From the NCBI GenBank assembly GCA_009829735.1, contig CM020618.1, forward strand, positions 10,817,119 through 10,881,118: a stretch of 64,000 nucleotides of DNA. The letters run 5' to 3'. The notes beneath the pieces were generated by a model, which was not told where the DNA came from, did not search any database, and saw nothing but the letters and a program-made list of their open reading frames with translations. Position 1 is the first letter of the stretch. Each line of letters starts with the position of its first letter. Shown piece after piece: positions 1 through 9,610 of this stretch. Made by a program: the position numbers and the translations under genes. The DNA comes from Pyropia yezoensis (Eukaryota > Rhodophyta > Bangiophyceae > Bangiales > Bangiaceae).

Positions 1-210
1 TACGCCGGACACCGTCCCGGGTACCCGCGTCCTCGTTGTCGTCCTGGAACTCCATCAAAGATCCAGGTGTGCAGGTTTCAGGCGCACAGGGCCACACGGG
101 CCGCCCCGCACCCCCGGCCCTACCAGCAACAAAGACGACGACCAGGTGCACAGGGGGCACACACGCCCACCGGAAAAGGGACAAGAGCAGTGGGAGAGTG
201 GGGGAAGGAG

Positions 211-664
211 AGGGCAAGAGCGGTGGGCGGGCGGGAAGAGGCACACGAGGGGCAACCGGTCCCCGCACTGGGCGTCGCCAGTTGAGGGCCACCTCTAGCC
301 TGCCTCTCCCCACGCACGCACCGCCCTATACCCACCTTCCCACCCTCCCCCACCACCTCCTCAACCCACCCCCCCCCACCCGCCGCCTCCTCCCCCCCCC
401 CCACTCTTCTTACCTTGGCCGGGACGGGGCAACAGGAGCGGGCGCGTGCACGGGGAAGGCGAACGTGCTAAACCGGCCTGGGAAAGGAAAGGGGGGAGAG
501 AACGGCGTGGAGAGGGGAGAGGCGGAGGAGGCGGGTGGGCGAGGGGGGTAAGGAGAGGGCAAGAGCGGTGGGCGGGCGGGAAGAGGCAGACGAGGGGCAA
601 CCGGTCCCCGCACAGGGCGTCGCCAGTTGAGGGCCACCTCTAGCCTGCCTCTCCCCACGCACGC
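211..664 (-). repeat. Two copies of a dispersed ~345-bp repeat (R345), minus orientation
   Basis: The reverse strand reads the block aggcaggctagaggtgg..ccggttgcccctcgtctgcc..cgcccaccgctcttgccc at 211-310 and again at 555-664, about 344 bases apart. The spacer carries the motif cccgtcccggccaagg next to long C/G runs. The same block recurs in plus orientation near 10.46, 13.88, 17.70, 18.04 and 21.67 kb. No coding potential is obvious. It could be a satellite fragment, a non-autonomous element or a duplicated gene 5' region; the gene it would precede here lies outside the window. Confidence 0.85.
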
Positions 665-1117
665 ACCGCTCTATACCCAGCGGTAGCAGCATGAGTGCAA
701 GTAAGAAGCGCGCAGGGCACAGGTGCGCCGAGGGCCGATTGTCGGTAGTGGAAATGCACAGGCGCGCCGAGGGTCGATTGTCGGTAGTGGAAAGGGTGCG
801 ACGAGTCGTCGAGAGATGTCCTCCTTTTCCTGGAAAGATTGCGTTGCAACGATTGCTACGCCGTTCAGCCCATTGACTGTCCACAGACATCAGCGAGGGA
901 GTCGGTCTGACTGTCAGACACTCGGCAAGCCAAGCGATAGCAAGGCGATTTGGGCACGCTCGTCTCTGGCGGGTCGCGGGCGCCGTCACCACCCGAATGA
1001 CCCTGTGGAAGGCGGCTGCAGCGCAAGCAAGGCGCGATGATGATGATACGAACCAGCCACTGGGCCCTTTGAGGAGGTGGGTCCCACGCGAGGGAACCAC
1101 AACCCCCTTGCGGCCGT

Positions 1118-1160
<43 letters not shown>

Positions 1161-2259
1161 CTAGTCACGACCGCATGGGAGAACCGTCCCCTACACTCTC
1201 CCCTACAGAGCCGGCGGACGACCCGGGCCTCCCCCCTCCGGCCGCGGGGGCGGTGGCCTGCTCACCCGCGCGTGGCACCCGCACCCCCCCCCCCGACGAG
1301 CGACTTGGCCACCCCGCACGGCCGTGGGCCGGGGGCGGGGGGGGGGCGCTAGTCACCCCCGTGAGGTAGAATCGTCCCCAGCGGGGGCGTGGCGTGAGAC
1401 TGGGTCCCCTGGCTCGCCGCCCACAGCCCCGCCCTGGCCGCCGCAACCTCCGCGTGCTCCCCGGCACTCAGCTAGACGCGTTGTGGGCGACACCCTCCCG
1501 CGGGACCCGGGGCTGCCGCCCCTCGTCCTGGCGTTCATTTGTGCGGCGGCGGGGGACGCATGGCTCCATGCGCCTCTCATGCGCCAAGACTTCCTTGGAA
1601 AAGAACACGCCAGTCTGTTTCCACTCACACCAGCAAGCGGCGACGAAGGGGCGGCCGTCCCCCCCCCCGACCAACCCCCCCCCCCCCCCCCCCCCCCCCC
1701 CCGCTCACACCCACCACAAGGCTTCCATGGAGAATAAGACGCCACTCTGCTTTCGCTCACACAAACAAGTGGCGACGACAGCGCGGGCATCCCCCCCCAC
1801 CTAGCACGCACACCCCCACACCCCCCCCCACGAAGCGCGCCCCGAAGGCCGCCCGTCCGCCGCCCATGCTGCCAACAGGTGCCCCACACCCGCCACCGCA
1901 CACGCCACCACCCACGACGACGAGACCGCCGCCGCGACCAGTTACCGCCTCGCTGCGGCGCGTCGCCGTCGTCGTCGCCCGCCCGTCGCCGATGACAGCC
2001 TTGTTGCGCTGGGTGGGGGTGGCGACAGCGGCCGCGAGCCACCGGGCCCAGCCCCTGGCCACGTCGGCGCCGACCCGCTGCATGGCATGGAGGGGGTCAT
2101 CCCGTCGCCGCGCTATCTCGAGGGTGCGTCCGCAGGACTCAACTTCCACTGCTAAAACAACAGCACAACCACCCCCGCCACCTCCCATGCTACACACTCT
2201 ACCACCCCTCCTATCATCCCCGACATCTTCGAAACACCAAAAGCCCAAGCACCACCCAT
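665..2259. other. Gene-poor low-complexity stretch
   Basis: No convincing gene is visible. The stretch has small direct repeats (cgccgagggccgattgtcgg twice near 726-785), a 43-base G run, C runs of about 30 bases near 1671-1702, and two diverged copies of a ~90-base block (roughly 1588-1680 and 1710-1800; ttcc(t/a)tggaraa..acgccastctg..cgacga). Open frames here are Pro/Arg/Gly-rich and occur on both strands, as expected of GC-rich non-coding DNA. Confidence 0.6.
1118..1160 (+). repeat. 43-base poly-G run
   Basis: An uninterrupted G homopolymer of about 43 bases. It is the longest of more than a dozen G or C runs of 15 bases or more in the window. Runs of this length are hard to sequence, so the length is approximate. 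Confidence 0.9.
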
Positions 2260-3576
2260 TCAGATACTCCCATCACCAGGGGTAGGCGCACCGGCGCTCG
2301 GCATCCCACCCGGAGCAGGCGCCCACAGACCGTCAGAGTGCAGCGGCGAAGGCTGCGTAGGCACATTGGCCGCAGGCCTCTTCCCAGCACCAAGCACACG
2401 GTCAGTCGACAGAGCCCACTCCATGGCCGGCGCCCCACCGGCCGCCACAGGCATAAGGCCCGCTGCCCGTGCCTCACCTGCTTCCGGCGCCCTACCGGCC
2501 GCCACAGACATCAGGCCCGCGGCCCGTGCCCCACCAGCCGCCACCGACATCCCGCCAGACGTCAATACCCCACCTCTGACCGGCGATGCCACAATGCCAC
2601 CGGCCGGCACCGCCCCAACTGGTGCCACAATCCCACCGGCCGGCACCGCCCCAACTGGGGCAGCCATCCTAACTTCCTGCGCCGCCCCATCTCCGCCACC
2701 GTCAGGCGACTCTCCGCAGTTGGTACCCACGGCCCCGGTAGGAGCCCCCGACGCGACCACCGCTAGCGCCTCAGACACCCGCTCCCGAAACTCCACCAGA
2801 GTCGACGCAGTGCTTGCCTGCGCACTTGCCGTGGCCTGCATGCGAGCAGCCAGCCCGACGGCCTGGCCCGCGTTCGTCGTGACCAGGCTGGTCAGATGGT
2901 CTACGGCACCCTGGAGCCTCACAATCTTGCCATCCATAGCCTTGACAGCCGCAGTAATGGCACGAAAGAGCGATGTCAGGTCGGTCCCCTCTGCGTTGGG
3001 GGTTGGTGAGGCGCCGTCCAGGGCAGTGGCGCCCGCAGCAGTCATTGCTGCCGCAACAGACACGTCCCCAGCCCTCCGCTTCGGGGATGGGGAGCGGGAA
3101 GCCCGTGGGCGCCTTCCAGACGGATCTACAAGAGCCCCTGCCGGAGACGCCCCGGCACTCGATACCCGTCGCACGGAAGCCGACGCGGGAGAAGAGGGAG
3201 AAACATTCGGGGTCGGGGTGTCCGATGGAGGGGGCGCGATGATCAGCGGAAAGCCCATCCCGCCACCACGACCTCCACGACCCCCACCACCATCCCCACG
3301 GTCCCCACGGTCCCCAAGGTCCCCACGAATCCCGCGACCGCGACCGCGTGAGCCGGGAGGTAGAGAAGCCGATCCGTGAACGACAGCTTGCTCTGGCCCA
3401 TAGGCACCCTCTTCCCATGTGAGCTGGAATAATTGTTCATCGGATACCCACTTGCACCCCTCGGTCAGCCTACCATGCCCCCCCCCCCCCCCATTCCTAA
3501 TGCCCACACCCCCCTCTTCGGAATGGACCTCGACCGTGGTCGTGCCATCTTCCGGCGTCCTTTCACTCGACCACAC
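2260..3576 (-). CDS. Hypothetical protein, Ala/Gly/Pro-rich, possible short coiled coil
   Basis: An open frame of 438 codons on the minus strand. Its first in-frame ATG is at 3258, giving 332 residues; the stretch upstream (3259-3576) has no ATG but has a protein-like composition around 3380-3460 (Trp, Cys, Glu). An upstream exon or a start outside this frame is therefore possible. After the ATG come a Ser/Pro/Arg-rich segment with a basic PSPKRRAGD-like patch, a helical segment (about residues 115-175 from the ATG; TSLFRAITAAVKAMDGK) and then Ala/Gly repeats such as PVGAVPAGGIVA in tandem. I recognise no family. The mixed helical core argues against a pure composition artefact, but expression is unproven. 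Confidence 0.45.
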   Translation of the reverse strand: MWSSERTPEDGTTTVEVHSEEGGVGIRNGGGGGHGRLTEGCKWVSDEQLFQLTWEEGAYGPEQAVVHGSASLPPGSRGRGRGIRGDLGDRGDRGDGGGGRGGRGGGMGFPLIIAPPPSDTPTPNVSPSSPASASVRRVSSAGASPAGALVDPSGRRPRASRSPSPKRRAGDVSVAAAMTAAGATALDGASPTPNAEGTDLTSLFRAITAAVKAMDGKIVRLQGAVDHLTSLVTTNAGQAVGLAARMQATASAQASTASTLVEFRERVSEALAVVASGAPTGAVGTNCGESPDGGGDGAAQEVRMAAPVGAVPAGGIVAPVGAVPAGGIVASPVRGGVLTSGGMSVAAGGARAAGLMSVAAGRAPEAGEARAAGLMPVAAGGAPAMEWALSTDRVLGAGKRPAANVPTQPSPLHSDGLWAPAPGGMPSAGAPTPGDGSI

Positions 3577-3850
3577 CCCCCCCCCCCCCCCTCCCCAGTC
3601 ACCCCCCCCCCCCCCCCCCCCCCGACCCCTTCTACCCTACTCCGTCACTCTCCCCCCCCCCCCCCCAATCCCCCCCCCCCCCCCCTCTAACCTCCGCTCC
3701 CCCTCGAGCCACCCCAGCCCCAGGCACCACCGCCCCGCTCCTTCTTCAGCCTCCCCCCCGACCAACTTCTGCGACAACCCCCACCCCCTATCCCGATCCC
3801 CTCCTCGCCCCCGCCCCCCCTCCCCCCCCCCCCGCCCCCCCCGCCCCCCA
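3480..3850 (+). repeat. Poly-C rich tract
   Basis: A run of C homopolymers of about 13-21 bases broken by short CT/CA words (3480-3492, 3576-3592, 3602-3622, 3650-3680, 3820-3845). There is no credible coding sequence. It lies between a minus-strand and a plus-strand hypothetical gene, so it may hold a divergent 5' region. Confidence 0.7.
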
Positions 3851-3899
3851 ATGCACCGCTCCCCTCGCGCCATACCCACCAAGCCCACGTGGGCGCCGG

Positions 3900-5308
3900 G
3901 TGTGCCACTTCGTACTTATCGACCAGTACCCCTGTGCACTGCCGTGGCGCGAGCCCGTGTGGTCGTTTGCGGTGTGTCGACGAGGACAAGAGGTCGGCGC
4001 GGATGAGGGCTGTCGGCGTTCGCTATTTGGCGAGGCCACATGCACCGCGACAAAGCCGCCCCTCCATGTTACGCCCGAACTGTACTCCAAGATGGCCGTG
4101 TTCTACCCACCCTACCTCCGTGTGCATGCGCGTCCTGTGCGGGACATGCTGTCGCGGAAGAAGGTGATAGCGAGGAGTTATGTGACGCCATCCGCCGATG
4201 TGTGCGCGAACTACTGCAGACAGACCCCGCCACCTGGCTTGACGGTCCTCCGACTGCGCCTCTGGACGATGAGGGTGCCGACGGTTCAAGGGCGATACCC
4301 ACCGGCGAACAAGCCCTACCTGAGTGCGATAGCCGACTACTTATGGCTGCACCGGGGCGGGGTGTGCCACCCAGTGACACGAGGCCCACAGCAACACGCG
4401 TGGACGTTCCTGGTCATCAGGATGTTGTGGCGCACCCAGAGCCCGACCGCGGTGACGTGGCGGCGTCGGAACGCGACCAGGCGCCGTCTGCGGCGGTCAA
4501 TGTGACAGACGCACGTCAAGTGGGCGCCTCTGTGGCGGAGCGCGTTCCCGCGCTGAGTCCGCGGACCCTTCCCAGGACGCCCCCGGTGGAGGCGGCCTTC
4601 CCGCAGGCCGCGGCGAATGACCGCAGCCGCACCGCCGAGCGCATCGCACATATCGCTGCCGCGGAAGAGGGGTGGTAGAAGCGTGCTACTGACGGGGACG
4701 TCCGCTTTGCACACGAGACGTCAAGTACAGTGGCGAAGGCTGTCGGGCTATCCGTCGCTGTTGAAGGTGATGCGTCCAACAAGCTCGGCAGCGCACGCGA
4801 AATGTACGAGGACGCCACAAGAAGGCGCAGGTCTACGCAAGCCGCCTACTTGGCACGCGAGGAGGCCCTGTCACCGGCTACCGTAAGAACACAGGAGCTG
4901 CAAGTCACTGTGGCCCATGTGACGGAGGACATCAAGGCTGCCGAGTCCCGCCTTCATGCGGCGATGACAGCACAGGACGAGACCATGTCCAGTTCAAGCG
5001 CCCTGGCGGAACGACAAGAAACGGAAGCTGCCATGCTCGAGGGGGACGCTGAGGACCTCTCCTCGAGATTGGGGTCCATGCGGTTCCGCATTGTGCGCCT
5101 ACGGAGCGCGGTGGAAGGACGCCCACTCCCGGCGCTTCCCGAGCCAAAGCCGCTGGATGACACCACGAAAGACCAAGGAGATCGGCCACCCTCTGCAAGG
5201 CACGACGGAGAGGAACCTCGCACGGGGACGAGTCCTCCCAGAAAGCGCAGGAAGCAAGTCCAAGTGGGCACGTTGGACACCATGGAACCAGCCCCCAAGA
5301 GGGAATAA
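3900..5308 (+). CDS. Hypothetical coiled-coil protein with C-terminal basic nuclear-localisation-like motif; spliced or broken
   Basis: Coding character runs across two frames. Frame 3 (3900-4163) reads a Trp/Cys/Tyr-containing segment. Frame 2 (about 4220-5308) reads Glu/Ala helices (MYEDATRRRRSTQAAYLARE, VTEDIKAAESRLHAAM) and ends with PPRKRRKQVQ, a nuclear-localisation-like patch. The frame change can be explained by a 56-base intron 4164-4219 (GTGATA...CTGCAG, phase 0). One TAG at 4676-4678 interrupts frame 2; an in-frame 54-base intron 4672-4725 would remove it. Neither intron is proven, and a frameshift plus nonsense mutation is the alternative. No ATG is visible before 3900 in frame. 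It converges with the next minus-strand gene, 189 bases away. No family recognised. Confidence 0.45.
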
Positions 5309-5497
5309 ACATTCTATGCCCTGGTTGTACAGAGCGCATGAACACGAACTGTGCTGTTCTTGGGGCGGGAAGCAAGCAACGGCGTGGGGGTTGGTGAACA
5401 AGATAAGTAGGTGGGAGTATGTGGCCAACAGCCGCTTCTGTCTTTACAAACACAACTCCGCGTAGCTTTCACACGGGACACTCACTCCCACAGCTCT

Positions 5498-6700
5498 TCA
5501 AAGCGACACGTCGGGCTTGTCGTCGTTGTCTTCGACAGCAACGGTGTGGATTGCAGAGTGCCAAAAGTCGTCAAAGTATCCCGCCACCAGCAGTGCCACC
5601 CGACAACGCGACAGGGTCCCCTCCCTGGCATTTGGCGTGAAGTCCTTGTGCGATGCACGCACGGGGGGGGTGGATTCGCCCGGTAGTGCGCAGTGCCATA
5701 TCCACTCAGTGTCCTGGATCTCCCGGGGAACAACACAACGAACAGGTGCGGCCCCGCCCATGTGCTTCTTCAACCACGCATAGAACCGCATCAGCCATGC
5801 TTTCGACACCTCGTCCACAGCGCGTACCTGACAGGCGTGCAAAAAGCGCTCCACCATCGCCGAAGTGACGGGCCTGGGGTGTTGCTGCTGCCCGGGAAGT
5901 ACTCTGGTAGCTCTTCCCCTTTTCTTCCGCCTCACACTTGTCAATCCGGCGCGCTCCTTAGCCTTGGCCAACAAATCATCAAACGACGCCTCCACTTCCG
6001 GTGCGACCGAGGACGGGGCTGGTCGCTCGCCGTTGTCCGCCACTATCGCGGGGGCACCGGCGACGGGTGGAGTGGAGCCCAGAACAGTCGTGATAATGTC
6101 AGCGCCTGTGGACTCTGCTGCAGGGGCCGTACGGGGTCCTTTGCTCTCCGCCTCAGCGACGGGTGGCATGGCAGCAATACCGGACGCTGAGTTTGTGTCA
6201 GGCATCCGCCGATTCCTACCTTCCAATGCACCTGAGGAGGGTTGGACAGAAACCATGGAAATGGTACCGGCTTCGGGAGCTGCCGTCCTGGTTAGCCGTA
6301 GACCAATCTGCCCGCCGTATTGTATACGCACGTACTCATCGGCAGCGTCTAAAACTTGCCTCGGGATGGATTGGTCACCGCACGGCAGCATGAGCACGTC
6401 GGCAGCATTTTCAATGTCTGTGCGCCCCCTGTATACAAACAGGTGCACCCCGAAATGCGGCCCCTGCCTGTGTTGTTGAACATGCGTGGCGCAGGAAGCG
6501 AGTCCAGATACAATGACGCGCGTGACAGTGGTCACGTGCCACGACACGGTTCGTGTCACGACGTCAAGCCCGCCTTCGACAGCGTGGCTATCAGCACCCT
6601 TGAAGAGGCAGTTGAATGGGTAACCGTGACGTTCACAGTCGCCCTCGCCCTGGCCATGACCGCGGAAACGCCCATCACGGCGCTGTTCAGAGCCCGCCAT
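5498..6700 (-). CDS. Hypothetical 400-aa protein
   Basis: A clean ATG-to-stop frame of 400 residues on the minus strand. The N-terminal third (about 40-145) looks like a folded domain with beta-rich hydrophobic stretches (VIVSGLASCATHV, FGVHLFVYRGRTDI). A low-complexity middle (about 150-235) follows, then a basic patch (SVRRKKRGRATR, about 254-265). The C-terminal domain is Trp/Phe-rich (AWLMRFYAWLKKHMGGA, TEWIWHCALPGE, YFDDFWHSAIHTV) and ends acidic. I recognise no family. A poly-G run on the plus strand (6843-6868) puts a C-tract about 145 bases upstream of the ATG on the coding strand. The amino-acid balance makes a real gene likely. Confidence 0.6.
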   Translation of the reverse strand: MAGSEQRRDGRFRGHGQGEGDCERHGYPFNCLFKGADSHAVEGGLDVVTRTVSWHVTTVTRVIVSGLASCATHVQQHRQGPHFGVHLFVYRGRTDIENAADVLMLPCGDQSIPRQVLDAADEYVRIQYGGQIGLRLTRTAAPEAGTISMVSVQPSSGALEGRNRRMPDTNSASGIAAMPPVAEAESKGPRTAPAAESTGADIITTVLGSTPPVAGAPAIVADNGERPAPSSVAPEVEASFDDLLAKAKERAGLTSVRRKKRGRATRVLPGQQQHPRPVTSAMVERFLHACQVRAVDEVSKAWLMRFYAWLKKHMGGAAPVRCVVPREIQDTEWIWHCALPGESTPPVRASHKDFTPNAREGTLSRCRVALLVAGYFDDFWHSAIHTVAVEDNDDKPDVSL

Positions 6701-7049
6701 GCCCTACACTGACCCGTCGCGCTTGTCAGGGGAGGGTTCCGACCACCACCAAGACCACGTCACAGGGCACGACAGAGTATCGAGAGGAAGGGATTGGCGG
6801 GGACTTGGCGGGCGGGCGGGGAAAGAGGGGAGGCTTGGCGCAGGGGGGGGGGGGGGGGGGCGGGGGGGTTGTGACAGCAGGAATAGTGTTGACGCGGACG
6901 AGGGTTCGCTAGGAGAGGTGACAAAGGATGCCCGGGAAAGACGTTAAGGCCTTACGAAAGAAGAGGGGCAGGACATTGGCTGGGCGAAGGGTCGTGGATG
7001 CACAGGGTGCCCACTACGAGCGGCTCATCTTCATTTAGGTACGAAATGA
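6701..7049. other. Spacer with interrupted poly-G run
   Basis: No gene is seen. An 18-base plus a 7-base G run lie at 6843-6868. The spacer contains the presumed 5' region of the minus-strand gene ending at 6700 and leads into the first 75-bp array. Confidence 0.5.
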
Positions 7050-7385
7050 TATTTGGGGGGTTGCACAATCACTGGACGACACCAGGGGGGGCGTGAAAGG
7101 GGGGGGGGGGGGACGATCACTGGACGACACCCGGGGGGGCGTGAGAGGGGGGGGGCATTGAAATCCAATCTGATATGTGGGGGTTGCACGATCACTGGAC
7201 GACACCAGGGGGGGCGTGAAAGGGGGGGGGGCATTGAAATCCAATCTGATATGTGGGGGTTGCACGATCACTGGACGACACCCGGGGGGGCGTAAGAGGG
7301 GGGGGGGCATAGAAATCCAAATGATATTTGGGGGTTGCACGATCACTGGACGACACCAGGGGGGGAGGGGGGGGTTATTGAAATC
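7050..7385 (+). repeat. Tandem array A, ~75-bp unit, 5 copies
   Basis: Five units share the core cgatcactggacgacacc, with actgg at 7071, 7119, 7194, 7270 and 7345. Spacings are 48, 75, 76 and 75 bases, so the first interval is a deleted unit. Each core is followed by a short G run and, in most units, gaaatccaa(t)..tgata..tgggggttgca. The core recurs in array B at 9.6-10.05 kb. The spacers are not unique sequences, so this is not CRISPR. Confidence 0.9.
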
Positions 7386-7883
7386 CAAAGGCGGGTTGCT
7401 CCGTTTGGTTCAATGTTCATACAGATGCTGATATGGGTGACAAACTTGTAAATAGACACGTGCGCTGACTTCCACATGAGAGACAGTCTATATTCACATG
7501 TGGCTGGCAGTTGCCAAACTCAAACCGTGGCAATTTAGCGGCTCGTCTCGAAACTGTCGGGCGGGCACGTGCAACGCCCTCCCTGGCCAGTAGTAATACA
7601 GATATTTAGAAATATCGGAATGCACTCAAAACTCATGTAGCCCAATACACTACGAGTTTACTTGGGGTGGGTTTCGGGCCTCAGGCATCTCCGCACGCAA
7701 GCACGCATACATGCGCGCATGCGTGCATGCATGCGTGCATGCATGCGTGCTTGCCTTGGTGCGCGTCGTGCGCATCGTGCTTGTCGTCCGCGCCCCTTCT
7801 CCCCCCTCCCATCCCCCCCCTCCCCCTCTTTACCCTTTCTCCCCCCGCCCCCTCCGCCTCTTTCCCCTTTCCCACTCCCTCCC
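7386..7883. other. AT-richer spacer with alternating GC/AT purine-pyrimidine tract
   Basis: No gene is seen. From 7386 to 7660 the base composition is noticeably more AT-rich than its surroundings. From about 7690 to 7755 the sequence alternates purine and pyrimidine (tgcgtgcatgcatgcgtg words), the kind of tract that can adopt Z-DNA or cruciform structures. A CT-rich run follows. Confidence 0.6.
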
Positions 7884-8235
7884 CCCCTGTTCTGCTGACG
7901 TGCTTCAAGCCGTCGCGGGGCCTCCCCCCTTTTTCCCCCCCCCCCTGTTCTGCTGACGTGCTTCAAGCCGTCGCGGGGCCTCCCCCTTTTTCCCCCCCCC
8001 CCTGTTCAGCTGACGTGCTTCAAGCCGTCGCGGGGCCTCCCCCTTTTTTCCCCCACCCCCTGTTCTGCTGACGTGCTTAAAGCCGTCGCGGGGCCTCCCC
8101 CTTTTCCCCCCCCCCCCTGTTCAGCTGACGTGCTTCAAGCCGTCGCGGGGCCTCCCCGCTTCCCCCCCTCCCCTGCGCTGCTGACGTGCTTAAAGCCGTC
8201 GCGGGGCCTCCCCCTTTTCCCCGCCTCCCCCCTCC
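7884..8235 (+). repeat. Tandem array, ~57-bp unit, 6 copies
   Basis: The word gctgacgtgctt(c/a)aagccg occurs at 7894, 7952, 8009, 8067, 8124 and 8180, with spacings of 56-58 bases. Each is followed by tcgcggggcctcccc and a T/C run. The array ends about 65 bases before the ATG of the oxygenase-like gene, so it occupies its promoter or 5' leader. Each unit contains TGACGT, the core of a CRE/bZIP-type binding site; binding is only a possibility. Confidence 0.9.
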
Positions 8236-8300
8236 ACCCCCCGCGCCGTTATTTGTCTCAACGGGAACGGCTTCGCGTTCTTCCCCATTTCGTGCCGCCC

Positions 8301-9509
8301 ATGTCCTTGCCGTCGGGCAGCTACTCTCAGCGAGATGAAAACGGGAAGCGTGTCCGTGGACATGGGCAGCGGAAACGGACAAAGCGATCAAGGACAGCAC
8401 TCGGACGGGATCCTCCACCGCTCCCCTCTACGGCTACCGGTGCCAATGGCCACGCGCAGCCAGGCGCCCCTACGCCGCCCAGTACCCTCTCGAGGACAAC
8501 CTTAGACCAAGTCAACGGTCTGGGTGATGGCGAGCGCAGAGTACTCGGACGAACGGGCGTCAATGCCGGTGGAGCGACATGGCGTGACTGGGAACCGTCA
8601 TCGACATCGTCCCGAGGCCCAAGCCGAGAACCCGTGTGCGGCCTCCTCGACGCTACCACACTGAGGACGGACTTCCAGTCGCACCTTGAGACACCCGGCC
8701 AAGGGTTTACGATTGTCAAGGCGGCGTGTGACCCGCAAGATGCTGTGGACGCCGCCCGTCTGTGCGACGACCTGCCGCTGTCCTCGTTCAGGACAATGTT
8801 CAACGACATGCTCAAGTCTGAAATGGAATCGGCAGGTATCCTCGTCCCCACGGACCTACTGGGAACGTGTCAAGGACAACCCCCGCAGTACGCTCGCGCG
8901 GACGGCACGGCATCGGGGGGTCGTGTGATGCGCTCATGCGGGCAGACCGTGCCGGCCCCACCCAAAGAGATCCAGGGCGCCGACTTGAACACGTGGGTGC
9001 GCGTGTGTACGGCGGCTACCATTTTACACGGACAGGCGCAGTTCACATGGGGCAAGCGCTACCACACGCTTTACGGGCCGTCACTGCTTCGAAGCTTTGG
9101 CGAATGTCCCGCGCAACTGGGTCACATCGACTCGTTCTACCCGGCCAACGTCAAGAGCGCCGGTCCTGCTCTCTCTTTTCTGCTTGCCCTATCGGAAGGC
9201 CCCACGCGGGTGGTCGTCTACCCCCACTCGCACCGGTGTCTCCCGGCCTCCCCGGGAGGCGCTATGACACAGGGGATTGAGCCGGTGGTCGCCGTTCTCC
9301 AGCCTGGGGACGTGCTGGTGTCTCGACAGGACCTGGTTCATCATGGTGCGGCTAGCTCGGGGACTAACCACCGATTGCACTGGTACGCTGATGCGGGCCG
9401 GCCGGCGTTGAAGGAAAACATCTTTCGTGTGTACCTGCCGGGGGAGCGCCCAGAGAGCCGATGGCCACAGCCTGGGACTTTTTTTAGGGCCACAAGATCT
9501 CGTAAATGA
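8301..9509 (+). CDS. 2-oxoglutarate/Fe(II) dioxygenase-like protein
   Basis: 402 residues from the ATG at 8301; the open frame extends upstream into the tandem repeat without another ATG. Residues 1-115 are basic and disordered-looking (HGQRKRTKRSR, a nuclear-localisation-like patch). The C-terminal half shows the signature of the double-stranded beta-helix oxygenases: HID at 275-277 (GHIDSFYP), a distal His at 347/348 (DLVHHGAAS) and Arg358 about ten residues later (NHRLHW), matching the HxD...H iron triad and the 2OG-binding Arg. It probably hydroxylates or demethylates an unknown substrate. I cannot assign the subfamily (prolyl hydroxylase, PhyH or other). The gene sits between arrays A and B. 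Confidence is good that it is a gene and moderate for the fold. Confidence 0.6.
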   Translation: MSLPSGSYSQRDENGKRVRGHGQRKRTKRSRTALGRDPPPLPSTATGANGHAQPGAPTPPSTLSRTTLDQVNGLGDGERRVLGRTGVNAGGATWRDWEPSSTSSRGPSREPVCGLLDATTLRTDFQSHLETPGQGFTIVKAACDPQDAVDAARLCDDLPLSSFRTMFNDMLKSEMESAGILVPTDLLGTCQGQPPQYARADGTASGGRVMRSCGQTVPAPPKEIQGADLNTWVRVCTAATILHGQAQFTWGKRYHTLYGPSLLRSFGECPAQLGHIDSFYPANVKSAGPALSFLLALSEGPTRVVVYPHSHRCLPASPGGAMTQGIEPVVAVLQPGDVLVSRQDLVHHGAASSGTNHRLHWYADAGRPALKENIFRVYLPGERPESRWPQPGTFFRATRSRK

Positions 9510-9610
9510 CTATTATGCTGTGACCAACGAGGCACGATCGGGTTGGTATGACCAAGCAAGTTTCGAGTATCTTCGCCACCGGACTGCACGTTGGTGTACA
9601 ATCTCTGAAG

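Noticed and set aside
1353-2285. Overlapping 229- and 248-codon frames on opposite strands
   Set aside because: They traverse C homopolymers and encode Pro/Gly tracts; equally open on both strands.
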